59,325 nt of DNA from Aromatoleum toluolicum (GCF_012911005.2 NZ_WTVS01000033.1:1-59325); one strand, 5' to 3'; positions 42,822 through 51,993 are shown, counted from the first letter of the stretch. Notes: generated by a model not told the origin, from the sequence alone. Translations and numbers: made by a program.

Positions 42822-42882
42822 GGCGATCGGCCCATCGTGTTCGACCAGCGGAGCCTCCTCTCTCCTCCCGTTGGGCGATTTA

Positions 42883-42908
42883 CCCATCCAGCGTACGCGC
42901 TGGATGGG
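42883..42908 (+). terminator. Intrinsic terminator after the AcuI-like gene
   Basis: A perfect 11-bp stem, CCCATCCAGCG/CGCTGGATGGG, with a TACG loop is followed by CCTTTTCCCC. It is the clearest plus-strand terminator of region B and splits it into 27.4-42.8 and 43.0-47 kb units. Confidence 0.85.
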
Positions 42909-43045
42909 CCTTTTCCCCTCGACGAGCGCCGGATTCCCGGCGCAGGAGACGGCTCGGCCGGTCTTCTGCAGCCATTTCCATGCATCTCCCTCTGCCTTGG
43001 AAATGCCCCCAAAACACTCGAAGCATTGGAGCAGGATTTACCGCG

Positions 43046-44188
43046 ATGACTAGTGCAGACCCCGATGTTCAGCTCTTTCGCGACATGATCGTGCGGGCGC
43101 TCGAGCAGGAGATCGCGCCCCACTACCAGGACTGGGAGGACGCCGGGACCATGCCCCGCTCGGTCTGGCGCACGTTGGGCGAAGCCGGATTGCTCGGTAT
43201 CGATATGCCTGAAGAGTATGGCGGCGCCGGTGCCGGATTCGAGATTTCGCAGATCGCCACCGAGGAGATCGCGCGCCAGGGCTTCGGAGGTCTGGCCAGT
43301 GGATACAACATCCACGCCAACATCGTCATGCCCTACATTCTGCATATCGGCAGCGAGGCACAGAAGCGGCAATGGCTGCCGCGCATGAGCACCGGCGAAG
43401 TGCTCGGTGCGATCGCGATGACGGAGCCAGGCGCCGGCAGCGATCTGGCGGCCATGCGCACCGCCGCGGAGCGCACGGCCGAAGGATGGCGCATCAACGG
43501 CGCCAAGGTGTTCATCACCAACGGCATGCAGGCCGAGCTCGTGATCGTCTGCGCCAAGACCGACCCGAAGGCGGGGGCAAAGGGCGTCTCGCTGTTCCTG
43601 GTCGATGCGGGCCTGCCCGGATTCTCGCACGGCAAGGCGATCCGGAAGATCGGCCAGCACGCGGGTGACACGGCCGAACTGTTCTTTTCGGATCTCGTGG
43701 TGCCGGAAGACGCCTTGCTCGGCGAGGAAGGCCGCGGATTCGCCTACCTGATGCAGGAACTGCCCCGCGAACGACTGGCGGTCGCAGCGCACGCGCTGGG
43801 CGCCACGGAAGGTGCGCTCGCATTGACGCTCGACTATGTCCAGCAGCGAACCGCCTTCGGCCAGCGCATCGCCGATTTCCAGAACACCCGCTTCAAGCTT
43901 GCCGAGGCCAAGGCCGAGCTTGCCGTGGCTCGCGCCTATTTCGACCACTGCATTCGCAAGTACCGGCGCGGTGAGATGGATGCCGTCGATGCGGCGATCC
44001 TGAAACTGCAGCTCACCGAGATGCAGTGCCGGGTGACGGACGAATGCCTGCAGCTCTTCGGCGGCTATGGCTACACGGTCGAGTATCCGATCTCGCGTTT
44101 CTACGTCGATGCGCGGGTGCAGACGATCTACGCCGGTACGTCGGAAATCATGAAGGAAGTGATCGCCCGCTCAATGCTGGGCAAGTGA
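43046..44188 (+). CDS. Acyl-CoA dehydrogenase
   Basis: This canonical 380-residue acyl-CoA dehydrogenase has AMTEPGAGSDLAAMRT near residue 130, FITNGMQAELVIVCAKT, FGGYGYTVEYPISRFY near 335, and the C-terminal YAGTSEIMKEVIARSMLGK with the conserved Glu. It probably acts on a long or branched acyl-CoA and feeds EtfAB. I prefer the ATG at 43046, with AGGATT just upstream; a start at 42980 lies right after the terminator and adds a non-family stretch. Confidence 0.9.
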   Translation: MTSADPDVQLFRDMIVRALEQEIAPHYQDWEDAGTMPRSVWRTLGEAGLLGIDMPEEYGGAGAGFEISQIATEEIARQGFGGLASGYNIHANIVMPYILHIGSEAQKRQWLPRMSTGEVLGAIAMTEPGAGSDLAAMRTAAERTAEGWRINGAKVFITNGMQAELVIVCAKTDPKAGAKGVSLFLVDAGLPGFSHGKAIRKIGQHAGDTAELFFSDLVVPEDALLGEEGRGFAYLMQELPRERLAVAAHALGATEGALALTLDYVQQRTAFGQRIADFQNTRFKLAEAKAELAVARAYFDHCIRKYRRGEMDAVDAAILKLQLTEMQCRVTDECLQLFGGYGYTVEYPISRFYVDARVQTIYAGTSEIMKEVIARSMLGK

Positions 44189-44210
44189 GCGCGGTCTGCG
44201 GTCGCGCTCA
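44186..44210 (+). terminator. Hairpin spanning the dehydrogenase stop codon
   Basis: TGAGCGCG, which includes the stop codon, pairs with CGCGCTCA over a 9-base loop. No U-tract follows, so it is more likely an intercistronic stability element than a terminator. Confidence 0.35.
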
Positions 44211-44233
44211 GGACTGATCTTGGGAGAATGTGC

Positions 44234-45421
44234 ATGGAATTGAAGGATGTCGTGATTCTGGACGGCGTGCGTACGGCCGTCGGCGGCTTCGGCGGGAGCC
44301 TCTCGTCGATGAGTCCCGCCGAACTCGGCACCGTTGCGGCCGTCGAAGCGATTCGTCGGGTCGGTGTGCCCGCCGGGGAAATCGACCACTCGGTCTTCGG
44401 CCACATCGTCACCACGGGGCCGCAGGATGCCTACGTGGCGCGTCATATCGCGCTGAATGCCGGGCTGCCGAAGACGTCGGCCGCCTTCAACGTCAATCGT
44501 CTGTGCGGCTCGGCCGTGCAGTCCGTGATCTCGGCCGCCCAGATGATCCTGCTCGGCGACAGCCGCGTGGCGCTGGCGGGCGGCGCCGAATGCATGAGCC
44601 GCGGCGCCTATGTGTTGCCCAACGCGCGCCAGGGGCTGCGGATGGGGGATGGCGCCGTGGTGGACCTGACCGTGGGCGTGCTGAGCGATCCCTTCGGCAG
44701 CGGCCACATGGGCGTGACCGCTGAAAACGTCGCGCGCGAGTACGGCCTGACCCGCGGCGATCTCGATGCCTTCGCCGCGGAAAGCCATCGCCGCGCCTGT
44801 GCCGCGATCGAGCAAGGCCGCTTCGAATCGCAGATCGTTCCCGTGACGGTCCGCCAGGGGCGTCAGGAGATCAGCTTCTGCCGCGACGAGCACCCGCGCG
44901 CGGGCACCACGGTCGAAAGCCTCGGACAGCTGAAGCCCGTATTCAGGAAGGACGGCATCGTCACCGCCGGCAACGCGTCCGGCCTCAACGACGGTGCCGC
45001 CGCGATGGTACTGACCAGCGCTGCCGAGGCGGCGCGGCGCGGCCTGAAGCCGCGTGCGCGGCTGGTCGGCTATGCCTTCGGTGGTGTCGGCCCCGAGGTG
45101 ATGGGGTTGGGGCCGATTCCTGCGGTACAGCGCGTACTGGCGCAAACCGGGCTGAAGGTCGCCCACCTCGACGTGATCGAATCGAACGAAGCCTTCGCCG
45201 CACAGGCGATCGCGGTGTGCCGCGTGCTCGGTTTCGACGAGGACAAGGTCAATCCCAACGGCGGTGCCGTGGCGCTGGGCCATCCGGTCGGCGCAACCGG
45301 CTCGATCATCATCGTCAAGCTGCTTGCCGAGCTCGACCGGATCGACGGCCGCTATGGCTTGGTGACGATGTGTATCGGCGGTGGGCAGGGCATCGCCCTG
45401 GTCGTGGAGCGTCTGGCATGA
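44234..45421 (+). CDS. Acetyl-CoA acetyltransferase-type thiolase
   Basis: This 395-residue biosynthetic/degradative thiolase is of the AtoB/PhaA/FadA class. It has C91 (NRLCGSAVQS), NEAFAAQA, the GHPVGATGS motif and the second Cys in MCIGGGQGIA, so all catalytic residues are present. It would finish a beta-oxidation round. The ATG at 44234 has GGGAG 7 bp upstream; an ATG at 44228 is too close. Its stop overlaps the ATG of the next (broken) dehydrogenase gene by ATGA, a sign that the two once formed a coupled pair like fadA-fadB. Confidence 0.94.
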   Translation: MELKDVVILDGVRTAVGGFGGSLSSMSPAELGTVAAVEAIRRVGVPAGEIDHSVFGHIVTTGPQDAYVARHIALNAGLPKTSAAFNVNRLCGSAVQSVISAAQMILLGDSRVALAGGAECMSRGAYVLPNARQGLRMGDGAVVDLTVGVLSDPFGSGHMGVTAENVAREYGLTRGDLDAFAAESHRRACAAIEQGRFESQIVPVTVRQGRQEISFCRDEHPRAGTTVESLGQLKPVFRKDGIVTAGNASGLNDGAAAMVLTSAAEAARRGLKPRARLVGYAFGGVGPEVMGLGPIPAVQRVLAQTGLKVAHLDVIESNEAFAAQAIAVCRVLGFDEDKVNPNGGAVALGHPVGATGSIIIVKLLAELDRIDGRYGLVTMCIGGGQGIALVVERLA

Positions 45422-47064
45422 GCGGGGTCGATCCGATTCGCAAGGTCGGCGTGATCGGCGCCGGCGTAATGGGCGCAGGCATCGCAGCGTAGGCGGCCAA
45501 CGGCGGCGCAGAAGTGGTGCTGCTCGGCATCGTCCCGCCGGAAGCCAAGGATCGCAGCTGCATCGCCCGAGGGGTACTGGATCGCTTTGTCCGCGCCGGC
45601 AGCAACGGGGGGTTGATGCACCCGTCGGTGGCATCGCGGATCCGCATCGGCAACGTCGAAGACGATTTCGGGCTGCTGGCCGACTGCGACTGGATCGTCG
45701 AGGTCGTACTCGAGCGGCTCGACGTCAAGCAGGACCTGTATCGCCGGATCGCCGCCGTGCGCCGCTCCGACGCAATCGTGTCCTCCAACACCTCGACCAT
45801 TCCGCTGGCGAGGCTGGTGGAAGGTCTGCCGGAAGACTTCCGACGCCACTTCGTCGTCACCCATTACTTCAATCCGCCGCGTCACATGCGCCTGGTGGAG
45901 CTGGTCGCGGGGGAAGGGACCTTGCCCGAGGTTGTTGAGCGGGTGACCGATTTCAACGACTTTCGAATGGGCAAGACCGTGATCCGTTGCGCCGATCGTC
46001 CGGGCTTCATCGGCAATCGCCTGGGTATATTTTGGATGCAACTTGCCTTGCGCGAGGCCGTAGCGCTCGGTCTCACGGTCGAAGAAGCCGATGCGGTGAT
46101 GCGCGTCTGCGGGTTTCCGAAGACCGGCGTGTTCGGGCTGTGGGACCTTGTCGGCATCGACCTGATGCCCTCGGCAGTGGAAAGCCTCGGCGCATTGCTA
46201 CCGCCCCAAGACGACTTCTCGGCCATGGCGGAGATCGACGCGACGGTTCGGGGCATGCTCGACAAGGGCTACAGGGGCCGAAAGGGCGGCACGCTGCAAG
46301 GCTTCTACCGCCAGTTCAAGGATGCGTCCGGCGGGGTGTGCGCGAAACCATCGATCTGCAAACGCTGGAATATCGGGCGCCGCGCGAGGTTTCGTTGGCG
46401 AGCGCCGCCCTCAAGCCCGGCCAACTCGCCGAACTGATCGCCTGCGACGACAAGGGCGGGCGTTACGCCTGGCGCGTGCTGTCGCAGGTGCTGCATTACG
46501 CGACGCGGTTGATTCCGGATGTCGCAGCCGACGTGGATGCCTTCGACCAGGCGATGAAGCTCGGCTACAACTGGACATGGGGCCCGTTCGAAATGATCCA
46601 CCGGATCGGCCTGCCCGCGTTTGTCAGGCGCCTGACCGGAGATGGCATCGTTCCATCCGCCTTCCTGTCGCGCGCTGAGGGGCGGCCGGTTTATCGCTCA
46701 GCCCGGCGCAGTGGAGCGATTCATCTCGATCGGCCAACGCCTCGTCGTCGATCTGCTGCAGGCCCCCGTGCCCGTGGTTGGCGTCTTGACAGGCTCCGCA
46801 CTCGCCGGCGGGTTCGAACTGCTTCTCCACTGCCATGCGATCCAGGCGCATGCCGAGAGCGCGATGGGACTGGTCGAAGCGCAGGTCGGGATCGTTCCGG
46901 GGTGGGGTGGCTGCCGCGAAATGCTTGCGCGAAGCGCGGCGAAGGTCGGCGTGGGGCAGGCGATCGCCCACTGCTTCGATCTGCTACGGACCTGCAAGGT
47001 GAGCGCATCCGCACAGGAGGCCAGAGAGCTGGGTTTCTTATGCGATCGCGACGACATTACGATC
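45418..47064 (+). pseudogene. Broken 3-hydroxyacyl-CoA dehydrogenase/enoyl-CoA hydratase (fadB-like)
   Basis: This is a decayed dehydrogenase-then-hydratase multifunctional gene (full family length about 780 residues). The first 24 codons end at an in-frame TAG at 45490-45492, inside the Rossmann motif region (VIGAGVMGAGIAA then stop, where CAG is usual). The same frame continues past the stop as good dehydrogenase sequence to about 46330. A frameshift moves the signal to the next frame (TIDLQTLEYRAPREV) up to about 46690, and a second shift returns it for the hydratase part (VPVVGVLTGSALAGG, LLLHCHAIQAHAES). About 100 or more residues between the two domains are missing, and the end is truncated after ARELGFLCDRDD. 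Not functional unless repaired elsewhere. Confidence 0.85.
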
Positions 47065-47113
47065 AAGCAGTTAGCGAATTGCAGTATCCAAAGTGGTTGT
47101 AGAACGATCTACA

Positions 47114-47150
47114 AAAGCGGGCCCGCCAATGAGCGGGCCCGCTTGTTTAT
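47114..47150. terminator. Strong bidirectional terminator
   Basis: AAGCGGGCCCGC pairs with GCGGGCCCGCTT around a 6-base loop, with TTGTTTAT to the right and an A-run to the left. It works in both directions and ends the region B transcript. Confidence 0.85.
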
Positions 47151-47174
47151 AAACGGTTCCGCACTGGATTCGTC

Positions 47175-47240
47175 GATCTGCAATCATCACCGCGGCCGAC
47201 GACGTCCGTCACATGGGAAATCTCCACAAGACGCCTCGCG
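47175..47240 (+). repeat. 67-bp dispersed direct repeat, copy 2
   Basis: This is the partner of 24152-24218, 66 bases long because of a 1-base gap, with 61 of 67 aligned positions identical and the same orientation. It lies 24 bp after the terminator and 32 bp before the 8-bp duplication of the IS1595-type element. Confidence 0.75.
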
Positions 47241-47280
47241 GTTCAACCAGGCCCGCAGCAGTGCGAAGGGCTTTTCGGTG

Positions 47281-47679
47281 CCTATGTCCCAATTACGTGT
47301 TGCATGGGACGTCCGGCTGCTTTGTGCAGGCAGTACGCAGGTCGGATCGCGTCTCGGCAACGTTCCAGCATGCGTCGCGAACCGAGGTAATTGACGAGGT
47401 ACTTGGTGGCGACGCCGTGAAAGAGTGCTATCCAGTTCTTGAGCCGGCTAGGCATTGACGTTCTGGATATGGAAAGCGCCCGCAGGTCCGGCACAGCGCC
47501 TTCAAGCTCGTCTCGCCGGGGCTGCTCATGAAGTGTCGCCACGAGAAGGGCCTTCTGCTTGCCGCTGAGTTCGCTCAACTGAGCCAACAAATGCTGGAAA
47601 GCTTGCGTATCCATGATCAGACTCCGCGTCGGGCGCCTGCTTACGGATTAGCCTCCAACACGTAATTGGGACATAGCCA
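47281..47679 (-). mobile_element. IS1595-type deletion derivative with intact ends
   Basis: The 399-bp element has terminal inverted repeats that share an exact 21-bp core (47282-47302 and 47656-47676, outer part CTATGTCCC). It is flanked by an 8-bp direct repeat TTTCGGTG (47273-47280 and 47680-47687), the duplication size of the IS1595 family. It encodes only the two ends of a transposase, fused in frame. It should be non-autonomous but could be moved in trans by a complete relative. Confidence 0.85.
47282..47614 (-). pseudogene. Internally deleted IS1595-family transposase
   Basis: The frame of 110 codons starts MDTQAFQHLLAQLSELS (typical N-terminus of IS1595 transposases) and, after a short junction, continues as the family C-terminus (LKNWIALFHGVATKYLVNYLG, ending RPMQHVIGT). 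The zinc ribbon and the catalytic core, roughly 200 residues of a normal 310, are missing. The last codons and the stop lie inside the left terminal repeat. GGAG precedes the ATG by 8 bp. The frame is open, but the product cannot be an active transposase. Confidence 0.82.
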
Positions 47680-47819
47680 TTTCGGTGTGGTGGTGCGGCA
47701 ATAGTTGTGAATTGTCGCCTCGTCGGAAAGCACGCTGTCTCTCAACCACTTCCGAATCCCGGAGCAACGGGGCTTGGACTCTATGCGTTAGAACTCTACC
47801 TCATTGAGGCGCCTGGCAT

Positions 47820-48389
47820 TTATCCGGCGAGTTCGCGCACAAACTCCTCGGCCTTGACCCATTCGCCGAAGCCGGCCGCCGGGTTGAGGTGGCCGACGTC
47901 GCCGATGTTTACGACGTGGCTGCCCCAGGCGTGCGCGAAGCCGGTCACGCGCTCCAGGCTACCCAGCGGGTCGTTCGTGCTTGCGGCGACGATGCTCGGG
48001 AAAGGCAGCGGATTGCGCGGGATCGGCAGCCAACCGTTATCGCGCAGCGCGTCGATCGTCGGGTAGCCGGGCGGGAAGGGGGATTCCAGATCGGCGGGGG
48101 CTGCGAGCAGCGCGCCCATGATGGGGCGTTTGTGCTGCTGCGCCCAATGCACCGTGATCATCACGCCGGCACTGTGGGCGACGAGGATCACCGGGCCGTC
48201 GATCTCGGCCAAGGCCTGGTCGAGCGCCGCGACGCGGGCATCGCGGCTCAGCTTGTCGTGCTCAAGCGGTTGTACCGAGCGTGCTTCAATCAGCTTCTCT
48301 CGGAGCTTCTGTTCGAGGAGGGTCTGCCAGTGCTCCGCGACGTGGTCGCGCAGGCCGGGAACGATCAGGATGGTCGGGGTAGTCGTCAT
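47820..48389 (-). CDS. RBBP9/YdeN-like serine hydrolase
   Basis: This 189-residue alpha/beta hydrolase belongs to the RBBP9/YdeN group. It begins TTPTILIVPGLRDHVAEHWQ, and the likely triad is S73 (VAHSAG), D140 (ASTNDP) and H167 (DVGHLNP). The size matches the family. Substrates of these small hydrolases are mostly unknown; an ester or thioester role fits the operon. It is the last gene of the minus-strand operon, 32 bp after the MFS gene. No strong ribosome site is seen at its ATG. Confidence 0.85.
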   Translation of the reverse strand: MTTTPTILIVPGLRDHVAEHWQTLLEQKLREKLIEARSVQPLEHDKLSRDARVAALDQALAEIDGPVILVAHSAGVMITVHWAQQHKRPIMGALLAAPADLESPFPPGYPTIDALRDNGWLPIPRNPLPFPSIVAASTNDPLGSLERVTGFAHAWGSHVVNIGDVGHLNPAAGFGEWVKAEEFVRELAG

Positions 48390-48421
48390 TTTTTGTGCGT
48401 GGCGAGGGGTGAAACAGGAGG

Positions 48422-49723
48422 TCAGTGTTGCTGCGCCTGGAGACGCTTCAGGTCTCCGGCGTAGTAGCGCTTGCCGACGGCGAAGGCGGCGACCGCGCCG
48501 AGGGCGACCAGTGGCACCATCTGCATCGCGTCCATCAGGCCGACGCGGTCGGCAATGAGTCCGGTGACGAAGGGGCCGGGGGCAAGGCCCAGCAGGTTGT
48601 TCGCCAGCGTCAGCGTCGCGAACGCCGTCGCATGGATGGGGGCCGGAGTCAGGTTGGCGACCATTGCGCCCGCCGGGCCGGTGGTGCCGGCGACGATCGC
48701 CATGCCGGCGCCGAGCAGCACCAGTTGCGCGGGGCCGGCCGGGAGTTGGAAGGCGAACAGCAGCAGCCCGGCCGAAGTCAGCGAATAGGTCATCGCGATC
48801 GTCCATTTGCGCTCCGCTTTGACACGGCTGAGACGGTCGGTGACGATGCCGCAGACGATCATGCCGATGGCGCCGATCAGAATGAAGACCGCGGCGCCGA
48901 CACCGGCCTTGTCGGTGGGCAGGTCGTAATAGCGGTTCAGGAAGCTGGGCAGCCACGCCAGCATCGACGCCATGATGAAGAGTTGCAGCCCGCTGCCGAT
49001 GTAGGCCGCGATCACCGAAACCGATGCGAACAGTCCGGAGAAGATCATCCGCAGGCCGGGGCGGGCGGCGCGCTGCGCGACGCGGCCGTTAGCGCCGTGT
49101 GGGCACAGGCGTTTCTCGCGCACGACGAGGGCATAGAGGATGACCAGCGCGAGCCCGAACGCGGCCATCGCGCCGAAAGCCCAGCGCCAGCCGAACTGGG
49201 CGGCGATGACGCCGCCGAAGGCCATGCCGATCACGGAGCCGACCGGGCCGCCTGCCATGAAGGCGCTGCTGAGCGTCGAGCGCAGGTGGGCGGGGAAGAT
49301 GCTCAGGATCAGCGCGATGCCGACGCTGCCGTAGGCCGCCTCGCCGACACCGACACAGAATCGGGCGATGAACATCTCATTGTAATTGGACGCCAAGGCG
49401 CAGCCGAGGGTGGCCAGGCTCCACAGCGCAGCCATCAGCGTCACGCTCTTCACGCGGCCCCAGCGGTCGGCCACGACCGAGAGCGGAAAGGTCAGGAGGC
49501 CGACGAGCAGGGCGACGATGCTGCTGAGCGAGCCGAGCTGGGTGTCGCTCAGCGTCCATTCGGCCTTCAGCACCGGAAAGACCGCGTTCAGGACTTGGCG
49601 CGACATGTAGTCGGACAGCAGCAGTCCGAAGGTGAGCGCGAACACGATCCAGGCGTAGGTACGCGGAGCGGTCGGGGTGGAGGTCGATGCCTCCGGCAGG
49701 GCCTCTGCAATATACGCGGCCAA
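48422..49723 (-). CDS. MFS transporter (ACS-like)
   Basis: This 433-residue major facilitator protein has about 12 hydrophobic helices, with DRWGRVKSVTLMAALWSLATL after helix 2 and ARFCVGVGEAAYGSVGIALIL in helix 4, as in the anion:cation symporter group that moves carboxylates. The start codon is TTG, with GAGGAGA 5 bp upstream on the minus strand. It probably imports the substrate of the operon, but export cannot be excluded. The gap to the BKACE-type gene is 128 bp. Confidence 0.88.
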   Translation of the reverse strand: MAAYIAEALPEASTSTPTAPRTYAWIVFALTFGLLLSDYMSRQVLNAVFPVLKAEWTLSDTQLGSLSSIVALLVGLLTFPLSVVADRWGRVKSVTLMAALWSLATLGCALASNYNEMFIARFCVGVGEAAYGSVGIALILSIFPAHLRSTLSSAFMAGGPVGSVIGMAFGGVIAAQFGWRWAFGAMAAFGLALVILYALVVREKRLCPHGANGRVAQRAARPGLRMIFSGLFASVSVIAAYIGSGLQLFIMASMLAWLPSFLNRYYDLPTDKAGVGAAVFILIGAIGMIVCGIVTDRLSRVKAERKWTIAMTYSLTSAGLLLFAFQLPAGPAQLVLLGAGMAIVAGTTGPAGAMVANLTPAPIHATAFATLTLANNLLGLAPGPFVTGLIADRVGLMDAMQMVPLVALGAVAAFAVGKRYYAGDLKRLQAQQH

Positions 49724-49851
49724 GCTTGTCTCCTCGTGTTTGTGGCCGTCCCGGCGTCGCGAGATCGCTCGCCGGTCGGCGCTTTATGCGGGCAAGGGGC
49801 AGAAATCGTCCCCCTTGCCCGTACTGCATTGGTACTACCTTGTGCTACGAA

Positions 49852-50910
49852 TCATGCCGCGTGCTGCAGGAAACCGACCTGACCCGCCTTGCGGTTCGGT
49901 GCGAAGCCGTTCTTCGCCAGGGTCTCGTCGGCCCCTTCGTAGAAGGTGCCGATCTTGTAGATCTCGCGCGCTTCCTTGCCGTTGGCGACCTCGCGGCCGA
50001 ACTCGCGCGAGATCCGCACCAGCTGTTCGATCTGCTCGACGGAGCCCATCTTGCGATCGCGGCGCTGGGTCCAGATGTTGTCCTCGATACCGCAGCGCAC
50101 GTGCAGGCCCATCGCGATCGCCATCATGTTGAGCGGCAGCACGTTGAGCATCGAGGTTTCCAGCGTCAGCACGGCACCGTCCGGGCAGGCGCGCACGAAG
50201 TTGGCGAGGTTGTAGATGTTCGGCGCGTCGAAGCCGCCGCCGATAGCGACCCAGGTCAGGATCAGCGGCACGTTGCAGACGTTGCGGCGCATCATGCGCT
50301 CGACGGTTTCGAGCTGCGTGATGTTGGCGAGCTGGAAGTGCGTCTGGATGCCCTTCGACGACAGGCGACGGATGTGTTCCTCGACCCAATCCGGACCGGC
50401 GGGAATCGTCATTTCGCGGTAGGCCTGGTACATCGCCGGCTCGCCCAGCGAGGTGCCGGCGACGTCGGCGGCGCACATCTGCTCGACCACGTTCATCTGG
50501 TTGGTGTTGATCGCGATCGTCACCTGATCGGGCGTCGGCTGTAGCTCGGCGAGCATGTGGCGGGTGTCGTCCGACAGCCACTTGGCCGCCTCGCCCTCAC
50601 CCTCGGGGGCGAAGGAGATCGACCCGCCGACCTGCAGGATCATGTCCGGCACGCGGGCACGGATGCCGGCCAGCAGTTCGTTGAATTTCGACAGGCGCTT
50701 CGAGCCCTTGCCGTCGAGTTCGCGCACATGCACGTGCAGCACGGTGGCGCCGGCGTTGTAGCAGTCGACCGCCTTCTGGATCTGCTCTTCCATCGTCACC
50801 GGAATGTCTTCCGGGAAATCGGAAGGCATCCACTCGGGGCCGTAGGGGGCGGCGGTGATGACGAGTTTCTGCTGGTTTTCGGGGAACAGCGATCCGTCGA
50901 GGAAATTCAT
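49852..50910 (-). CDS. BKACE-family beta-keto acid cleavage enzyme (DUF849)
   Basis: This 352-residue BKACE protein has the zinc motif HVHVR (H59, H61) and, near the C-terminus, CGIEDN in the place of the family VGLEDN, which supplies the third zinc ligand. BKACEs condense a beta-keto acid with acetyl-CoA to give acetoacetate and an acyl-CoA. This one is about 50-80 residues longer than the type enzyme Kce. In this operon it could cleave a beta-keto acid made by the upstream dioxygenase and reductase. GGAG precedes the ATG. Confidence 0.88.
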   Translation of the reverse strand: MNFLDGSLFPENQQKLVITAAPYGPEWMPSDFPEDIPVTMEEQIQKAVDCYNAGATVLHVHVRELDGKGSKRLSKFNELLAGIRARVPDMILQVGGSISFAPEGEGEAAKWLSDDTRHMLAELQPTPDQVTIAINTNQMNVVEQMCAADVAGTSLGEPAMYQAYREMTIPAGPDWVEEHIRRLSSKGIQTHFQLANITQLETVERMMRRNVCNVPLILTWVAIGGGFDAPNIYNLANFVRACPDGAVLTLETSMLNVLPLNMMAIAMGLHVRCGIEDNIWTQRRDRKMGSVEQIEQLVRISREFGREVANGKEAREIYKIGTFYEGADETLAKNGFAPNRKAGQVGFLQHAA

Positions 50911-50965
50911 TTCAGGTGCTCCTTGCAGGGATTGGTATCTATTGGGAGTTTCATGTCGGGGCGCT

Positions 50966-51904
50966 TCAGGCGCCCGGACCTTCCAGGCCGTAGGGCTTGT
51001 CGCCGATGATCCCGGCGCGTTCCATCTTGCGATGGCAGGGCGCGTAGTCCATGACGGCGTAGTGTTGGGTGCTGCGGTTGTCCCAGATCGCCATGCTGTT
51101 GGGCTTCCAGCGCCAGCGCACCTGGTACTCGGGGACGAAGGCCTGGCGGATCAGGTACTGCATCAGCTCGGCGGCGCCCGGCGCATAGTCCTGGCCGAAG
51201 CGCACGTTGGCCAGGGTGTGGAAATTGGTGAAGTGGGTCGTGAAGGCGTTCACGAACAGCACCTTCTCGCCGGTCTCGGGATGCAGGCGCACCACCGGGT
51301 GCTCGGGATCCGGGTACTGTGCCTTCAGCGCAAGGCGTTTCTCGATCGGCATCGCCGCGCCGAAGCTCGCTTCGATGCTGTGGCGGGCGCGCAGGTGGGC
51401 GATCTTCGCCTTGATGTCCTCGGGCAGGCGCTCGTAGGCGAGCACCATGTTGGCCCACATCGTGTCGCCGCCCACCGGCGGGCATTCCACGCAGCGCAGC
51501 ACGCAACCCATCGGGGGCGCTTCGCGCCACGTGGCGTCGGTGTGCCAGGCGTTCTCGTAGCGGTCCATCGGCTGGTCGGGCGACTTGTAGATCTGCACGA
51601 GGCCCGGGTGTTCGGGGTGGCTGCCGGCGACGGGGTGGTCTTCGAGCTTGCCGAAGCGTTCGGCGAAGGCGACGTGCTCGGCGCGGGTGATGTCCTGATC
51701 GCGCAGGAACAGCACCTTGTATTCGAGCAGCAGGGCCTTGATCTCGGCAAAGAGCGCCGGATCGCGCGAGGCGTCGCCGAGGTTCACGTTGATCAGTTCG
51801 GCGCCGATGCTCGCGGTGAGCGGCTCGAACTTCACCGAGCTGTTCAACGCCCCCGGCCGCACGAAGGCCGGTGCAGCGGGCTTTTCCTGAGTCGTCTGGT
51901 TCAT
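50966..51904 (-). CDS. TauD/TfdA-type Fe(II)/2-oxoglutarate dioxygenase
   Basis: This 312-residue dioxygenase has the iron ligands H121-x-D123 (WHTDATW) and H281 (STQHYAV), and R292, spaced 11 residues after H281 as in TfdA, for 2-oxoglutarate binding. The reaction is hydroxylation of a carboxylate, sulfonate or ether substrate with O2 and 2-oxoglutarate. The sequence does not tell which. It needs oxygen, which sets this operon apart from region A. It lies 55 bp before the BKACE gene. Confidence 0.9.
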   Translation of the reverse strand: MNQTTQEKPAAPAFVRPGALNSSVKFEPLTASIGAELINVNLGDASRDPALFAEIKALLLEYKVLFLRDQDITRAEHVAFAERFGKLEDHPVAGSHPEHPGLVQIYKSPDQPMDRYENAWHTDATWREAPPMGCVLRCVECPPVGGDTMWANMVLAYERLPEDIKAKIAHLRARHSIEASFGAAMPIEKRLALKAQYPDPEHPVVRLHPETGEKVLFVNAFTTHFTNFHTLANVRFGQDYAPGAAELMQYLIRQAFVPEYQVRWRWKPNSMAIWDNRSTQHYAVMDYAPCHRKMERAGIIGDKPYGLEGPGA

Positions 51905-51993
51905 GAAGCTGTCTCCAGGTGTGGACTGACTGGTATGTCGGGTGAATGGGGGTCCGTGGTTTTCTTGTCTCTCTGTCGGGACGCTTTTTCTGG

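Larger units (their letters stand above)
47067..47819. other. Gap between regions B and C, mobile DNA
   Basis: The 753 bp hold, in order, the bidirectional terminator, repeat copy 2, the IS1595-type derivative and about 130 bp (47688-47819) in which I see nothing further. No complete gene. Confidence 0.6.

Noticed and set aside
46642-47394. Open frame running from the fadB-like remnant into the repeat and the insertion element
   Set aside because: It is a chance fusion of the decayed hydratase part with mobile DNA and has no own ribosome site.
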